Assembly (NCBI GenBank): GCA_949295085.1
Contig: CASFJS010000002.1
Location: 1-64,000, forward strand
Reading direction: 5' to 3'
Length of the DNA stretch: 64,000 nt
DNA from: an uncultured Pseudomonadota bacterium
GTDB lineage: Bacteria > Pseudomonadota > Alphaproteobacteria > RF32 > CAG-239
Part shown: positions 1-9,257 of the stretch, one piece after another
Position numbering within the stretch: the stretch's first letter is position 1
Layout: each line of letters begins with the position of its first letter
Position numbers and translations under genes: made by a program
The notes under the pieces: generated by a model
What the model saw: only the letters and a program-made list of their open reading frames with translations
The model's database searches: none
Told to the model about the DNA's origin: nothing

Positions 1-348
1 TGTGCCACGGGTTACAGCACAAGTAAACCGGGATCGGCATTTAAGGCAGATAGTAAAACATCCGGATCGATCACTTGTTACAAGGCAACCGGCTGTGCCA
101 GTGGGTATACTTCAACCAAACCTGATTGCTACAGCGATTCACAGACTGCGGGCGGTATAACCTGCTACAAGGCAACAACTTGTTCCAGCGGTGACTCCAA
201 TCGCAATCCCAGCTCCGGTGGCCCCGGTGTCGAATGGGATCCGTCTATGGATGATCAAATGGTTTCTGATCAAAGCAGTGTTCTGACTGGCAGACCAGAC
301 GGTTGGGTCCCCGGTGGAGCAACCGAATCTTCAAGCGTCCGCCGATAA
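1..348 (+). CDS. Cys-rich repeat protein, C-terminal part (5' end outside window)
   Basis: The reading frame is open from base 1 and stops with TAA at 346-348, giving the last 115 residues of a larger protein. It has at least two copies of a Cys-containing unit of about 30 residues built on the pattern TCYKATxCxSG, with SxKP about 13 residues further on. The non-repetitive tail is Ser/Gly/Pro/Asp-rich and ends SSSVRR. No family is recognised. Such regularly spaced Cys, Thr, Ser and Gly suggest a secreted or surface protein held by disulfides, but that is inference because the N-terminus is missing. A strong terminator follows 53 bases downstream. Confidence 0.75.
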   Translation, partial: CATGYSTSKPGSAFKADSKTSGSITCYKATGCASGYTSTKPDCYSDSQTAGGITCYKATTCSSGDSNRNPSSGGPGVEWDPSMDDQMVSDQSSVLTGRPDGWVPGGATESSSVRR

Positions 349-400
349 CGCTTGAAAAGCTCCGGTCATCGAAATACCAATTTCGATGACAACCACCGGA

Positions 401-436
401 ACGGCGGCGGATTCAATCATCCGCCGCCGTTTTTTA
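401..436 (+). terminator. Rho-independent terminator of the Cys-rich repeat gene
   Basis: A perfect 12-bp GC-rich stem (401-412 with 419-430) with a 6-base loop is followed by a run of T. A second hairpin lies just upstream (366-374 with 381-389). Together they fill most of the 349-555 gap before the convergent ackA; nothing else is evident there. Confidence 0.85.
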
Positions 437-555
437 TAATTAAACCGTCATCGCCTGAGCTTGCTCCAAAAGGCAAGCAAGGCCAGCGATCTTCCGATTT
501 TTTACAACAATAAGAAAGACTCCCGCCCTGTCTCCGACTGCGGTATAGGCCTGTC

Positions 556-1737
556 TTAAGCTGTCAAAGCGACGGTATCTTTAGCAATCATCAGTTCTTC
601 GTTGGTCGGAATAACAAAAGCCCTGACCTGAGAATCCCGCGTGCTGATTTCTTCCGTTTCGCCGCGGCGATTATTGGCCTCTTCGTCAACCTTGATTCCC
701 AGATAACTCAAACGCTCCAGCACCAGCTTACGAATCAGCGGCGAGTTTTCACCAATACCGGCGGTAAACACAATAGCGTCAACCCCGCCCAATGCGGCAA
801 TATAACTGCCGATAAATTTAACAATGGTATAAACATATACCTGCACACCGACAACCGCGTTGGCATCGCCTTTCAAATACGCCGCCTCAACATCACGCAT
901 ATCCGAAAAACCCGTCAACCCGAGCATGCCGCTTTGTTTGTTCAACAACTTGTTGACATCATCAACGCTGAGCCCCTGCTCTTTCATGATATGCAGCGGA
1001 ATATACGGATCAATATCGCCGGAGCGCGTTCCCATCACAATACCGGCCAAAGGCGTAAATCCCATGGAAGTATCGATGCATTTGCCGTCTTTAATGGCCG
1101 ACAACGATGCCCCGTTGCCCAAATGGCAGACAATCAGACGACCGTTCCCGCCCAAAATTTTGGCAGCTTCTTGCGCAATATAGCGATGCGACGTGCCATG
1201 CATACCATAACGCCGGATCTGGTGTTGGGTATATTGTTCCAATGGCAAACCGTAAAGAAAAGCCTCTTTGGGCATCGTCTGATGAAAAGCCGTATCAAAC
1301 ACCGCCACCTGCGCCACATTCGGCAGACTTTTTTGCACTGCCCGGATACCGAGCACCGCCGCCGGATTATGCAACGGCGCCAGCGCCGAAAGGTTTTCAA
1401 TGGCTTTAATGGCCGTCTCATTCAACAAAACCGATTGTTTGAATATTTCACCGCCATGAACCACCCTATGTCCGACTGCGGCAATTTCGCCCAGATCCCG
1501 AATAGCTCCGGCAAGCAGCAATTGAAATACTTCGGTCAATGCCTCATTATGTGTCGGCAACGGTGTCGAAACCTCTTTTTTGGTGCCGTCAACATATTTG
1601 ATATTAACCTTTGACCCGTCAATTCCGATACGCTCGGCCAAACCTTTGGCAACAACCTTATAATCATCCCCCTCAACAGCAAACAACTGATATTTCAGCG
1701 ATGAAGAACCCGAATTAAGCACTAAAACTTTTTGCAT
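556..1737 (-). CDS. ackA: Acetate kinase
   Basis: Converts acetyl phosphate and ADP to acetate and ATP, the energy-yielding last step of acetate fermentation in the cytoplasm. At 393 residues it has normal length. Family signatures are present in order: the N-terminal phosphate loop NSGSSSLK (8-15), RVVHGGE starting at Arg91, FDTAFHQTMP (146-155), HGTSH (179-183) and a C-terminal TNEELMIAKDT. The ATG is preceded by AAGGAT. It lies 17 bases behind pta on the same strand, so the two are almost certainly one operon read from the promoter upstream of pta. With nifJ in the same window this makes pyruvate to acetate with ATP gain. Confidence 0.97.
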   Translation of the reverse strand: MQKVLVLNSGSSSLKYQLFAVEGDDYKVVAKGLAERIGIDGSKVNIKYVDGTKKEVSTPLPTHNEALTEVFQLLLAGAIRDLGEIAAVGHRVVHGGEIFKQSVLLNETAIKAIENLSALAPLHNPAAVLGIRAVQKSLPNVAQVAVFDTAFHQTMPKEAFLYGLPLEQYTQHQIRRYGMHGTSHRYIAQEAAKILGGNGRLIVCHLGNGASLSAIKDGKCIDTSMGFTPLAGIVMGTRSGDIDPYIPLHIMKEQGLSVDDVNKLLNKQSGMLGLTGFSDMRDVEAAYLKGDANAVVGVQVYVYTIVKFIGSYIAALGGVDAIVFTAGIGENSPLIRKLVLERLSYLGIKVDEEANNRRGETEEISTRDSQVRAFVIPTNEELMIAKDTVALTA

Positions 1738-1754
1738 AATTTTTTATCCTTTCT

Positions 1755-2762
1755 CTAAACACACGACATAGCCTGAACCGCCGTCAACGCAACGGCACAA
1801 ACAATATCCTGCGCCGAACATCCGCGCGACAAATCATTAATCGGTGCCCGCAGGCCTTGCAAAATCGGCCCGTAGGCATCATATCCGCCCAAGCGTTGTA
1901 CCAATTTATAGGCAATATTACCGGCATTCAAATCCGGAAAGATCAATACCCTGGCATGCCCGGCGACCTCGCTTCCCGGAGCTTTCAGCGCCGCCACTTT
2001 TTCCACCAGCGCCGCATCGGCCTGCAACTCGCCGTCCAGACGAATGCCGAGATTTTTAAACTCATCGGAAGCCGCCATCTCTTTGGCTATTTTAACCGCC
2101 CGCTGCACCTTTTCGATTGCCTCGCCTTTGCCTGACCCGTAAGAAGAATAAGACAACATCGCGATATCCGGCCTAATCCCGAATTGCACGGCCGTTTGTG
2201 CCGCCTGCATGGCAATATTGGCCAACTCCTGATCCGTCGGATTCGGCGTAATCGCGCAATCGGCAAAGATAAACGTATCATTCCCCTTATTCATGAAGAA
2301 AAACGACGAAACATTCATCTCCTTACGTGCCGACTTAACAATTTGCAAAGCCGGCCGTACCGTATCGGCGGTTGAATGCGCCGCACCGGAAACCATCCCG
2401 TCGGCATCACCGGACTTAATCATCAGTGTCCCGAAATAATTTGGATTTTGCGCCGTCTTCAAAGCATCTTCCGGCGTCACGCCTTTTTCTTTGCGCAGTT
2501 CATAAAACAAATCGGCATATTGTTGCAGTCTGTCGGAAGTCTGCGGATTAATCATCTCAACTCCGGCCGTTGACCACCCTTTATTGGCAAATTCGGCCTT
2601 AATTTTTTCCTCCTCGCCCAGCAGAATAACCTTGGCTATTTTTTCTTCGGTCAAGATATGAGCGGCCTCCAAAACACGCTCATCATCACCCTCCGGCAAA
2701 ACGATTGTCTTCGGCATTTGTTTTGCCTTGGCAATAATGCTATCGATAAAATCCGTCATCAT
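1755..2762 (-). CDS. pta: Phosphate acetyltransferase
   Basis: Transfers the acetyl group of acetyl-CoA to phosphate, giving acetyl phosphate for AckA. The 335 residues match the short, single-domain Pta without the N-terminal regulatory domain of enterobacterial Pta. It starts with the typical KTIVLPEGDDERVLEAA segment and contains GTLMIKSGDADGMVSGA and the glycine-rich LSYSSYGSGKG. Two adjacent ATG codons (2762 and 2759) are possible starts, with GGAAGG upstream. It is the first gene of the pta-ackA operon and diverges from ndk. Confidence 0.95.
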   Translation of the reverse strand: MMTDFIDSIIAKAKQMPKTIVLPEGDDERVLEAAHILTEEKIAKVILLGEEEKIKAEFANKGWSTAGVEMINPQTSDRLQQYADLFYELRKEKGVTPEDALKTAQNPNYFGTLMIKSGDADGMVSGAAHSTADTVRPALQIVKSARKEMNVSSFFFMNKGNDTFIFADCAITPNPTDQELANIAMQAAQTAVQFGIRPDIAMLSYSSYGSGKGEAIEKVQRAVKIAKEMAASDEFKNLGIRLDGELQADAALVEKVAALKAPGSEVAGHARVLIFPDLNAGNIAYKLVQRLGGYDAYGPILQGLRAPINDLSRGCSAQDIVCAVALTAVQAMSCV

Positions 2763-2795
2763 TCAATCCTTCCGTACGGTTAACAAAATTATGAT

Positions 2796-2826
2796 ATAAT
2801 AAACAACTTTCTGCACTAAAAGTCAA
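2796..2826 (-). promoter_or_regulatory. Probable promoter of pta-ackA
   Basis: On the minus strand TTGACT (2826-2821) is followed, after 17 to 19 bases depending on the register chosen, by the AT-rich block TTTATTATA. This fits a housekeeping promoter directed into pta, about 35 bases upstream of its start. The exact -10 register is uncertain. Confidence 0.5.
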
Positions 2827-2901
2827 AATATCTTTTGATTATTTGAATAAAGTATTATATCTTGCTTGTAAATTTCGTCTGTCACTAAGGAGATATTCGT
2901 A

Positions 2902-3315
2902 ATGGAAAGGACATTGTCAATTATCAAACCGGATGCCACAACGCGCAACATCACCGGCAAAATTAATACCATGATTGAAGACGCCGGCCTTAAAATCGTC
3001 GCCCAGAAGATGATTCGTTTGTCGCAAGCTCAGGCCGAAGGTTTTTATGCCGAACATCAGGGCAAATCCTTTTTTGATAATCTGGTACAATTTATGAGCT
3101 CCGCACCGATTATCGTTCAGGTTCTTGAGGGGGATAATGCCATCGCCCGCTACCGCAAAGTCATGGGAGCAACCAATCCCGCCGTCGCGGAAGAAGGCAC
3201 CATCCGCAAAACATTTGCTTTGTCGATTGACAAGAACTCGGTTCACGGTTCGGATTCTCCGGAAAGTGCCGCCCGTGAAATTGCCTATTTTTTCAGCAGT
3301 ATTGATATTTTCTGA
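2902..3315 (+). CDS. ndk: Nucleoside diphosphate kinase
   Basis: Balances NTP and dNTP pools by moving a phosphate from ATP to other nucleoside diphosphates through a phospho-histidine. The 137-residue protein is standard size, begins [11 protein letters not shown] and carries the active-site motif [10 protein letters not shown] with catalytic His115. The start is supported by TAAGGAG ten bases upstream. It diverges from pta, and the next gene (DUF2066) follows after 15 bases, so co-transcription is likely. Confidence 0.97.
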   Translation: MERTLSIIKPDATTRNITGKINTMIEDAGLKIVAQKMIRLSQAQAEGFYAEHQGKSFFDNLVQFMSSAPIIVQVLEGDNAIARYRKVMGATNPAVAEEGTIRKTFALSIDKNSVHGSDSPESAAREIAYFFSSIDIF

Positions 3316-3330
3316 GGAGTTTTTTGTTCC

Positions 3331-4386
3331 GTGCGGCAAATCTTCTTTATTTTAAGTTTATGTGTCGGCTTTTTTCTGACCTCGCGGGCTTTGGCGGTTG
3401 ATGAGCGTTTCAGTGTCGAAATTAAAGTCGACGTGACCGATATTGACGCTTCGGTTGCCCGTGAAAAAGCCCTAAACAGCGCCAATCGTGCGGCCATAAC
3501 GGCCGTTGCCCGCCGTATTTCCACTCAGGATGGCGCCGCCGCAATTGCCGCCATGACGGATGCTCAGTTGATTAATTTCATCAAAGAAACATCAGTCATC
3601 AGTGAAAAAAACTCCGATGTTCGCTACATGGCGGATCTCAAAATTATCATCAATGAAGATTTGCTCAAACAATATATGCAGGAGCGTGAAATTCCCCTGT
3701 TGCGAAACAATCTGTCAGTTTTGATCGTTCCTCTGTTTCGCGAGTTTTCCGGTGACACGCCTCTGTTGTGGGAAATAAACAACCCGTGGAAACACGCTTG
3801 GGATAACGCCGTCAGAGATTCGGCCGTCCGCTTTATTCCGATTCGGGATTCGGCCGGCAACACGGCAACCATTACGGCCGAACAAGCCGCAAGCGGAGAT
3901 GCGGAAGCCTTGGAACGGTTACGCCGTCTGACGGCAACGGACGATGTCTATGTGCTGGATGCAACTTACAACGGTGTTGAAGGACTGACCATAACGGCTT
4001 CTTCTTTATCCGGCGATCAACAAACGATTTTAATATCCGGTCCCAAATCATCGGGTGACGCCCTGTTTGCCAAAGCCGTTGATGAAACATGCTCCCGGCT
4101 TGAGCGCCAACTTCTCATCCGCAACGCTTCACAAACGTCCGTCACCGGCGAATTAACCGTTTTATACCCGTTCCGCAACCTGTCGCAATGGATTAATGCC
4201 GAACAGCAAATCAAAAATCTGGACAATATTTCTGCACTCGATGTTCAGGCTATGGCACCGGGAAAGGTGCAATTCAAGCTCATCTTTACCGGCGATTCTC
4301 TCAATTTACGCCGCCGGCTCGAAACAATCGGTTATCGCCTGGAGGATGGCGGTAATTATATGATTTTGCAAAACATCGGAGAATAA
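3331..4386 (+). CDS. DUF2066 family exported protein
   Basis: The function of this family is unknown. The GTG-started product has 351 residues, with a signal peptide of about 22 residues ending SRALA and then a long soluble region, so it is predicted to be periplasmic. The match to DUF2066 rests on overall sequence character and on synteny: in many Alphaproteobacteria a DUF2066 gene sits directly before an AI-2E/PerM permease and near hda. Here the permease follows after 3 bases, while hdaA is 34 kb away. A GAGGAG lies about 11 bases before the GTG, which overlaps the spacer behind ndk. Confidence 0.75.
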   Translation: MRQIFFILSLCVGFFLTSRALAVDERFSVEIKVDVTDIDASVAREKALNSANRAAITAVARRISTQDGAAAIAAMTDAQLINFIKETSVISEKNSDVRYMADLKIIINEDLLKQYMQEREIPLLRNNLSVLIVPLFREFSGDTPLLWEINNPWKHAWDNAVRDSAVRFIPIRDSAGNTATITAEQAASGDAEALERLRRLTATDDVYVLDATYNGVEGLTITASSLSGDQQTILISGPKSSGDALFAKAVDETCSRLERQLLIRNASQTSVTGELTVLYPFRNLSQWINAEQQIKNLDNISALDVQAMAPGKVQFKLIFTGDSLNLRRRLETIGYRLEDGGNYMILQNIGE

Positions 4387-4389
4387 GCC

Positions 4390-5457
4390 ATGACCTCTGC
4401 CGCCAAAACCGAAAACAAAAACTGGATTTTCTGGCTCTGCCTTTTGGGCTTTTTTGTTGCTGCCGTTTATATTTTGCGATCGGTATTGTTGCCTTTTGTC
4501 GCCGGCATCGTCATCGGCTATCTGCTTGATCCGCTGGCCACCCGTTTTCAAAAACTCAAAATGGGACGCACTCTGGCAACTTGTCTGGTACTGTTGTTGG
4601 TAACAATTATTCTGGTACCGGCGGTATTGGCCTTGGTCGGCATGATTGATAACCAACTGTCGCAGTTTATTGAGGCCGTTCCGGGTTATATGGCCTCTTT
4701 GAGCAAAAAACTGGAACCGCTTGTTGCCAATCTGCAGGACAACATTCCCGGTCTGAGCCGTGAAAAAATCCGCGAATATCTGCAAGGCAATCTGTCCAAC
4801 GGTCTAAAACTTTTCGGCAGCGTTCTGCGCAAGCTCATTACCAGCGGCTATGCCTTGTTCAATATTGTGTCATTGCTGCTTATCACTCCGGTTGTGGCTT
4901 TCTATATGCTGCGTGACTGGGACAGTTTTATCAAAAAAATGGACAGCCTGCTACCCAAAGCCTACAAGCGCGAAATTGAGATTCAGGCCAAAGAAATCGA
5001 CAAAATCATCTCATCCTTTATCCGCGGCCAGCTTTCGGTTTGTGTTCTGCTCGGTACGTTTTATGCCGTTGGTCTGAGCTTGGTCGGACTTGACTTGGGG
5101 ATGTTGGTTGGCTTCATCGCCGGCATTATTTCGTTTATTCCCTATGTCGGCTCTATTGTTGGCTTTATCACCGCTATGGCCATTGCTTTTGCCCAGTTTG
5201 ACGGTTGGATTCCGATTGCTCAGGTTGTCGGGGTCTTTGTCGTCGGCCAATTTTTGGAGGGCAACTTTTTGACCCCCAAGTTGGTCGGTGATTCGGTCGG
5301 GCTGCATCCGGTATGGGTCATGTTTGCCTTATTGGCCGGCGGTGTTTTATTAGGCTTTTTGGGGTTGATGATCGCCGTGCCGACAGCCGCGGTCATTGGT
5401 GTTTTGGTACGCTACGCCATCGGCAAATACAAAAAAAGTTCTCTCTACCGTGGCTGA
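4390..5457 (+). CDS. AI-2E family / PerM-type permease
   Basis: A 355-residue inner-membrane protein of the AI-2E exporter (PerM/YdiK/TqsA) family. Two hydrophobic helices near the N-terminus (about 11-60) are followed by a hairpin around 63-85, an amphipathic soluble stretch to about 150, and four or five C-terminal helices that include the family stretch FIPYVGSIVGF and QFLEGNFLTPKLVGDSVGLHP. Family members export signalling molecules or ions; the substrate cannot be told from sequence. It follows the DUF2066 gene by 3 bases and is closed by a bidirectional terminator. Confidence 0.88.
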   Translation: MTSAAKTENKNWIFWLCLLGFFVAAVYILRSVLLPFVAGIVIGYLLDPLATRFQKLKMGRTLATCLVLLLVTIILVPAVLALVGMIDNQLSQFIEAVPGYMASLSKKLEPLVANLQDNIPGLSREKIREYLQGNLSNGLKLFGSVLRKLITSGYALFNIVSLLLITPVVAFYMLRDWDSFIKKMDSLLPKAYKREIEIQAKEIDKIISSFIRGQLSVCVLLGTFYAVGLSLVGLDLGMLVGFIAGIISFIPYVGSIVGFITAMAIAFAQFDGWIPIAQVVGVFVVGQFLEGNFLTPKLVGDSVGLHPVWVMFALLAGGVLLGFLGLMIAVPTAAVIGVLVRYAIGKYKKSSLYRG

Positions 5458-5471
5458 GCTTTCAATATCCG

Positions 5472-5507
5472 AAAAAGGCGCTTGTTCCGCAAAACAGGCG
5501 CCTTTTT
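5472..5507. terminator. Bidirectional terminator between the permease gene and clpX
   Basis: A 14-bp stem (5472-5485 with 5494-5507, one G-T pair) is flanked by A on the left arm and T on the right arm. It can stop transcription from both convergent genes. Confidence 0.85.
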
Positions 5508-5527
5508 AATATTTTCTGTTGCTCCGG

Positions 5528-6775
5528 TTAACCGGCCTTTTTCTTCTGGTAAATAAATTTCGGGTTCTTCTTATCGTTGATGACCTTTTCGTCAATCACG
5601 ATTTCTTCCAAACCTTCCTCATCCGGCACATCATACATCAGGTCAAGCAGCACTTCTTCCATAATTGCCCGCAAACCTCTGGCACCGGTCTTGCGTTCAA
5701 TGGCTTTTTTGGCAATGGCTTTAAGAGCGCCCTCGGTAAAGCTGAGCTTGACCCCTTCCATCCCAAACATGGTCTGATATTGTTTAACCAAAGCATTTTT
5801 CGGTTCGGTCAAGACTCTGATTAACGCGGCCTCGTCCAAATCATCCAACGTGGCAATAATCGGCAACCGTCCGACAAACTCCGGAATCATACCGTACTTG
5901 AGCAAATCCTCCGGCTGTACGTCTTTAATAATCTCGCCGATATTGCGTTCTTCTTTTGAGGCGACCTTGGCGCCAAACCCGATAGATGTTTCTTTGCCGC
6001 GCCGGCCGACAATTTTTTCCAATCCGGAGAATGCGCCGCCGCAAATAAACAAAATATTGGTGGTATCAACGTGCAGAAACTCCTGTTGCGGATGTTTGCG
6101 TCCGCCCTGCGGCGGCACATTAGCCACCGTCCCCTCAATAATCTTCAACAACGCCTGCTGCACACCCTCGCCCGAAACATCGCGGGTAATCGAAGCGCTG
6201 TCGGACTTGCGGGTAATCTTGTCAATCTCGTCAATATAAACAATGCCGCGTTGCGCTTTTTCAATATCGTAATTGGCATTTTGCACCAGTTTCAAAATAA
6301 TGTTTTCAACATCTTCGCCAACATAACCGGCCTCGGTCAAAGTTGTGGCATCGGCAATGGCAAACGGCACATCCAAAATCTTGGCCAACGTTTGTGCCAA
6401 AAGCGTTTTGCCGCTGCCGGTCGAGCCGATAAGAATAACGTTTGATTTGGCAATTTCGACATCGTTATTGGTCTTTTTGGAGTTCAGGCGCTTATAGTGA
6501 TTATACACCGCCACCGCCAAAACCTTCTTGGCCATATCCTGCCCGATAACATATTGGTCAAGAAATTCTTTAATTTTTGAAGGCGAAGGCAACCCGTCAA
6601 ACATAACTTTGCCTTCGTTTTGCTCCATCTCTTTCATCTCGTCGGAGACAATGCTGATACAAACCTCAATACATTCGTCGCAAATATACACGCCGCGACC
6701 GGCCACTAACTTTTTAACTTCATCCTGGCTTTTGCCGCAAAACGAACAATGCAATTTTTCCTTATCATCAGCCAT
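5528..6775 (-). CDS. clpX: ATP-dependent Clp protease ATP-binding subunit ClpX
   Basis: Hexameric unfoldase that recognises tagged or damaged proteins and feeds them to ClpP. The 415 residues include an N-terminal zinc-binding domain (Cys10, Cys13, Cys32, Cys35), Walker A GSTGSGKT (117-124), the Walker B region VYIDEID and a C-terminal AAA+ lid. The order clpP-clpX with a 14-base gap is the usual operon. In Alphaproteobacteria ClpXP degrades the master regulator CtrA under control of the CckA pathway; cckA is in this window. Confidence 0.97.
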   Translation of the reverse strand: MADDKEKLHCSFCGKSQDEVKKLVAGRGVYICDECIEVCISIVSDEMKEMEQNEGKVMFDGLPSPSKIKEFLDQYVIGQDMAKKVLAVAVYNHYKRLNSKKTNNDVEIAKSNVILIGSTGSGKTLLAQTLAKILDVPFAIADATTLTEAGYVGEDVENIILKLVQNANYDIEKAQRGIVYIDEIDKITRKSDSASITRDVSGEGVQQALLKIIEGTVANVPPQGGRKHPQQEFLHVDTTNILFICGGAFSGLEKIVGRRGKETSIGFGAKVASKEERNIGEIIKDVQPEDLLKYGMIPEFVGRLPIIATLDDLDEAALIRVLTEPKNALVKQYQTMFGMEGVKLSFTEGALKAIAKKAIERKTGARGLRAIMEEVLLDLMYDVPDEEGLEEIVIDEKVINDKKNPKFIYQKKKAG

Positions 6776-6789
6776 TTTTTAATTCCTCA

Positions 6790-7404
6790 TTATTTATTTA
6801 AATCATTGCGCGAAACCACTACATGGTCAATCAAACCAAATTTTTTCGCTTCCTGCGGCGACATAAAATTATCGCGCTCCATTGCTTCTTCGATAACACT
6901 CAGTTTTTTACCCGTATGCTGGGCATAAATCTGATTGAGGCGTTTTTTCATATCCAAAATTTCTTTGGCGTGAATCTCGATATCCGTCGCCTGCCCCCTG
7001 AATCCGCCGGACGGCTGATGAATCATGATCCGGGCGTTCGGCAGGGCAAAGCGCTTGCCTTTGGCCCCGCCGGCCAACAGCAACGATCCCATTGAACAGG
7101 CCTGACCGATACACAAAGTATTAACATCACAGGATATATATTGCATCGTGTCATACATGGCCATACCGGAGGTTACCACGCCGCCCGGCGAATTAATATA
7201 GAGAAAAACATCTTTTTTCGGATCTTCTGCTTCCAAAAACAATAATTGTGCGCAAACCAAAGACGACACCTCGTCATTTACTTCGCCTGTCAAAAAGATG
7301 ATTCTTTCTTTTAACAAACGCGAAAAAATATCATACGACCGTTCGCCGCGCGAGGTCTGCTCAATCACCATCGGTATCAGACTGTCTTTGATTTCACTCA
7401 TCAT
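6790..7404 (-). CDS. clpP: ATP-dependent Clp protease proteolytic subunit ClpP
   Basis: Serine protease core of ClpXP. The catalytic triad is visible as Ser104, His129 and Asp178, with the same spacing as in E. coli ClpP, and the product has 204 residues. The frame can be extended upstream to a TTG at 7419, but the ATG at 7404 is preceded by AAGGG at good distance, so the shorter start is preferred. It is followed by clpX 14 bases downstream. Confidence 0.95.
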   Translation of the reverse strand: MMSEIKDSLIPMVIEQTSRGERSYDIFSRLLKERIIFLTGEVNDEVSSLVCAQLLFLEAEDPKKDVFLYINSPGGVVTSGMAMYDTMQYISCDVNTLCIGQACSMGSLLLAGGAKGKRFALPNARIMIHQPSGGFRGQATDIEIHAKEILDMKKRLNQIYAQHTGKKLSVIEEAMERDNFMSPQEAKKFGLIDHVVVSRNDLNK

Positions 7405-7474
7405 GTTTTTACCCTTCAAAATACGATTCCTTAGCTAATTCATAGTATCATATAATCAATATTTTATTAAGAAA

Positions 7475-7497
7475 AGCTTTTTTTATTAAAAAAAGCT
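7475..7497. other. AT-rich hairpin between prfC and clpP
   Basis: A perfect 10-bp inverted repeat (7475-7484 with 7488-7497) made mostly of A/T with GC at the base. It lies downstream of prfC and upstream of clpP, both on the minus strand, and may be a weak terminator of prfC. The rest of the gap 7405-7560 shows no clear gene. Confidence 0.4.
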
Positions 7498-7560
7498 CAT
7501 CAAAAAAGACGGAAATTCATTCGCTTCGTTAACACGGCGACCGTATCGGATCCTAAAATT

Positions 7561-9135
7561 TTAGTCTTTGACCTTGGCAAATGTCACTTTTGGAAAATCT
7601 TCCTGCGCTTTGTTCAGGTGCCAGGCGTTGCGCGCCAAAAACACCACATCGCCGTCATGATCTTCCGCCAGAGTCAACCGATTGGCATCCGTAAACTTTT
7701 TAAGCTCGTTTTTATCCTCCGCGCTGACCCATCGTGCGGTAAAATACTGCGTCGGTTCAAACATCACCGGCAGGTTAAATTCGTTTTTAATCCGGTCGGC
7801 CATCACTTCAAACTGCAACGCCCCGACCACACCGACAATCCATTCCGCACCGACCACCGGTTTAAAAATACTGGCGCCTCCCTCCTCGGCAATCTGTTTT
7901 AAGGCATCGCCCAAATGCTTTGATTTCAACGGATCCAACGCCCGTACCGATTTTAACAATTCCGGCGCAAACGACGGTATACCGGTAAAGTTGATTTTTT
8001 CGCCCTCGGTCAGCGTATCGCCGATTCTCAACTGTCCGTGGTTGGGTATGCCGATAATATCGCCGGCAAAAGCATCTTCCGCAAGTTCTCTTTCCTGAGC
8101 CATAAACATCACCGGTGTGGCCACCTTGATACTTTTGCCGGTTCTGACCTGATACAAACCCATACCGCGCTTAAAATGCCCCGAGCATATCCGCATAAAG
8201 GCAATCCGGTCGCGGTGTTTCGGATCCATATTGGCCTGAATTTTAAACACAAAACCGCTGACTTTTTCTTCTTCCGGCTTAACCATACGCTCAACTGCCG
8301 GATGCGGCCGCGGCGTCGGCGCAAACTGTGCCAGTCCCTCCAAGACCTCTTTAACGCCGAAGTTGTTAATGGCGCTGCCAAAGAAAACCGGCGTCATCGT
8401 TCCGGCCAGATAAGCCGCCAAATCAAACTTCGGACACAATGCCTCAACCATCATCACGTCTTCGCGCAATTTAGCCGCCTGATGCGCCGGCAAAAGCGCG
8501 TCAAGCTTGGGGTCATCAAGCCCGCTGCAGGTTTCAATCACGCTGTTGATGGTCGATTTATCACCGGTTTTGCTCATCAAAATCATCCGGTTGTTTAAGA
8601 TATCGTAACAGCCCTTAAAATCTTTGCCCGACCCCACCGGCCAGCTCGCAGGTGTGACGTCGAGCGCCAGTGTTTTTTCAATCTCGTCCAGCAGGGCAAA
8701 CGGATCCTGCCCCTCGCGGTCAAGTTTATTGATAAAGGTAATAATCGGCACGTCGCGCAACCGGCAAACTTCAAACAACTTTTTGGTCTGGCTCTCAATA
8801 CCTTTGGCCGAATCAAGCACCATCACCGCCGAATCAACCGCCGTCAACACCCGGTAAGTATCTTCGGAAAAATCCTCGTGCCCCGGCGTATCCAACAAAT
8901 TAAACGTAATGTTTTCATAGTCAAAAGTCATTACTGACGACGCCACCGAAATCCCGCGCTCCTGCTCAACTTTCATCCAGTCCGAACGCGCGCGTCGGTT
9001 CTCACCACGGGCCTTAACCGCGCCGGCTTGTTGAATGGCTCCGCCGAACAACAACAGCTTTTCGGTTAAGGTTGTTTTACCGGCGTCCGGGTGGGAAATA
9101 ATTGCAAAAGTCTTGCGCGGATTAACTTTGTTCAT
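7561..9135 (-). CDS. prfC: Peptide chain release factor 3
   Basis: Translational GTPase that removes RF1 or RF2 from the ribosome after peptide release. The G1 motif SHPDAGKTT lies at residues 14-22, with the DTPGHEDFSEDTYR switch region and NKLDREG further on. The frame is open to a GTG at 9192, but the ATG at 9135 gives 524 residues and an N-terminus (NPRKTFAIISHPDAGK) that matches the usual RF3 start, so it is chosen although its ribosome-binding site is weak. It stands alone; a terminator separates it from ppiC-type gene upstream. Confidence 0.95.
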   Translation of the reverse strand: MNKVNPRKTFAIISHPDAGKTTLTEKLLLFGGAIQQAGAVKARGENRRARSDWMKVEQERGISVASSVMTFDYENITFNLLDTPGHEDFSEDTYRVLTAVDSAVMVLDSAKGIESQTKKLFEVCRLRDVPIITFINKLDREGQDPFALLDEIEKTLALDVTPASWPVGSGKDFKGCYDILNNRMILMSKTGDKSTINSVIETCSGLDDPKLDALLPAHQAAKLREDVMMVEALCPKFDLAAYLAGTMTPVFFGSAINNFGVKEVLEGLAQFAPTPRPHPAVERMVKPEEEKVSGFVFKIQANMDPKHRDRIAFMRICSGHFKRGMGLYQVRTGKSIKVATPVMFMAQERELAEDAFAGDIIGIPNHGQLRIGDTLTEGEKINFTGIPSFAPELLKSVRALDPLKSKHLGDALKQIAEEGGASIFKPVVGAEWIVGVVGALQFEVMADRIKNEFNLPVMFEPTQYFTARWVSAEDKNELKKFTDANRLTLAEDHDGDVVFLARNAWHLNKAQEDFPKVTFAKVKD

Positions 9136-9210
9136 GATCTTGTTCTTACAAAAACGGGTTAAAACTTGAGCCGTTTGTAGCCCAAAACACACCTGCTGTC
9201 AAGCCCGCAT

Positions 9211-9235
9211 CAAAAAAGCCCGCCAAAAGCGGGCT
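9211..9235 (-). terminator. Terminator of the parvulin gene
   Basis: A 7-bp GC stem (9217-9223 with 9229-9235) is followed on the minus strand by six T, just downstream of the parvulin stop codon. Confidence 0.8.
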
Positions 9236-9257
9236 CACAATCGCCGACAACCTAAAT

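Noticed and set aside
934-1614. 226-codon plus-strand open frame opposite ackA
   Set aside because: ackA has all family motifs on the minus strand, and the plus frame shows no start signal or family features.
2835-2860. Candidate ndk promoter (TTGATT...TATTAT)
   Set aside because: The spacing of about 12 bases is too short for a housekeeping promoter, and no better pair is clear.
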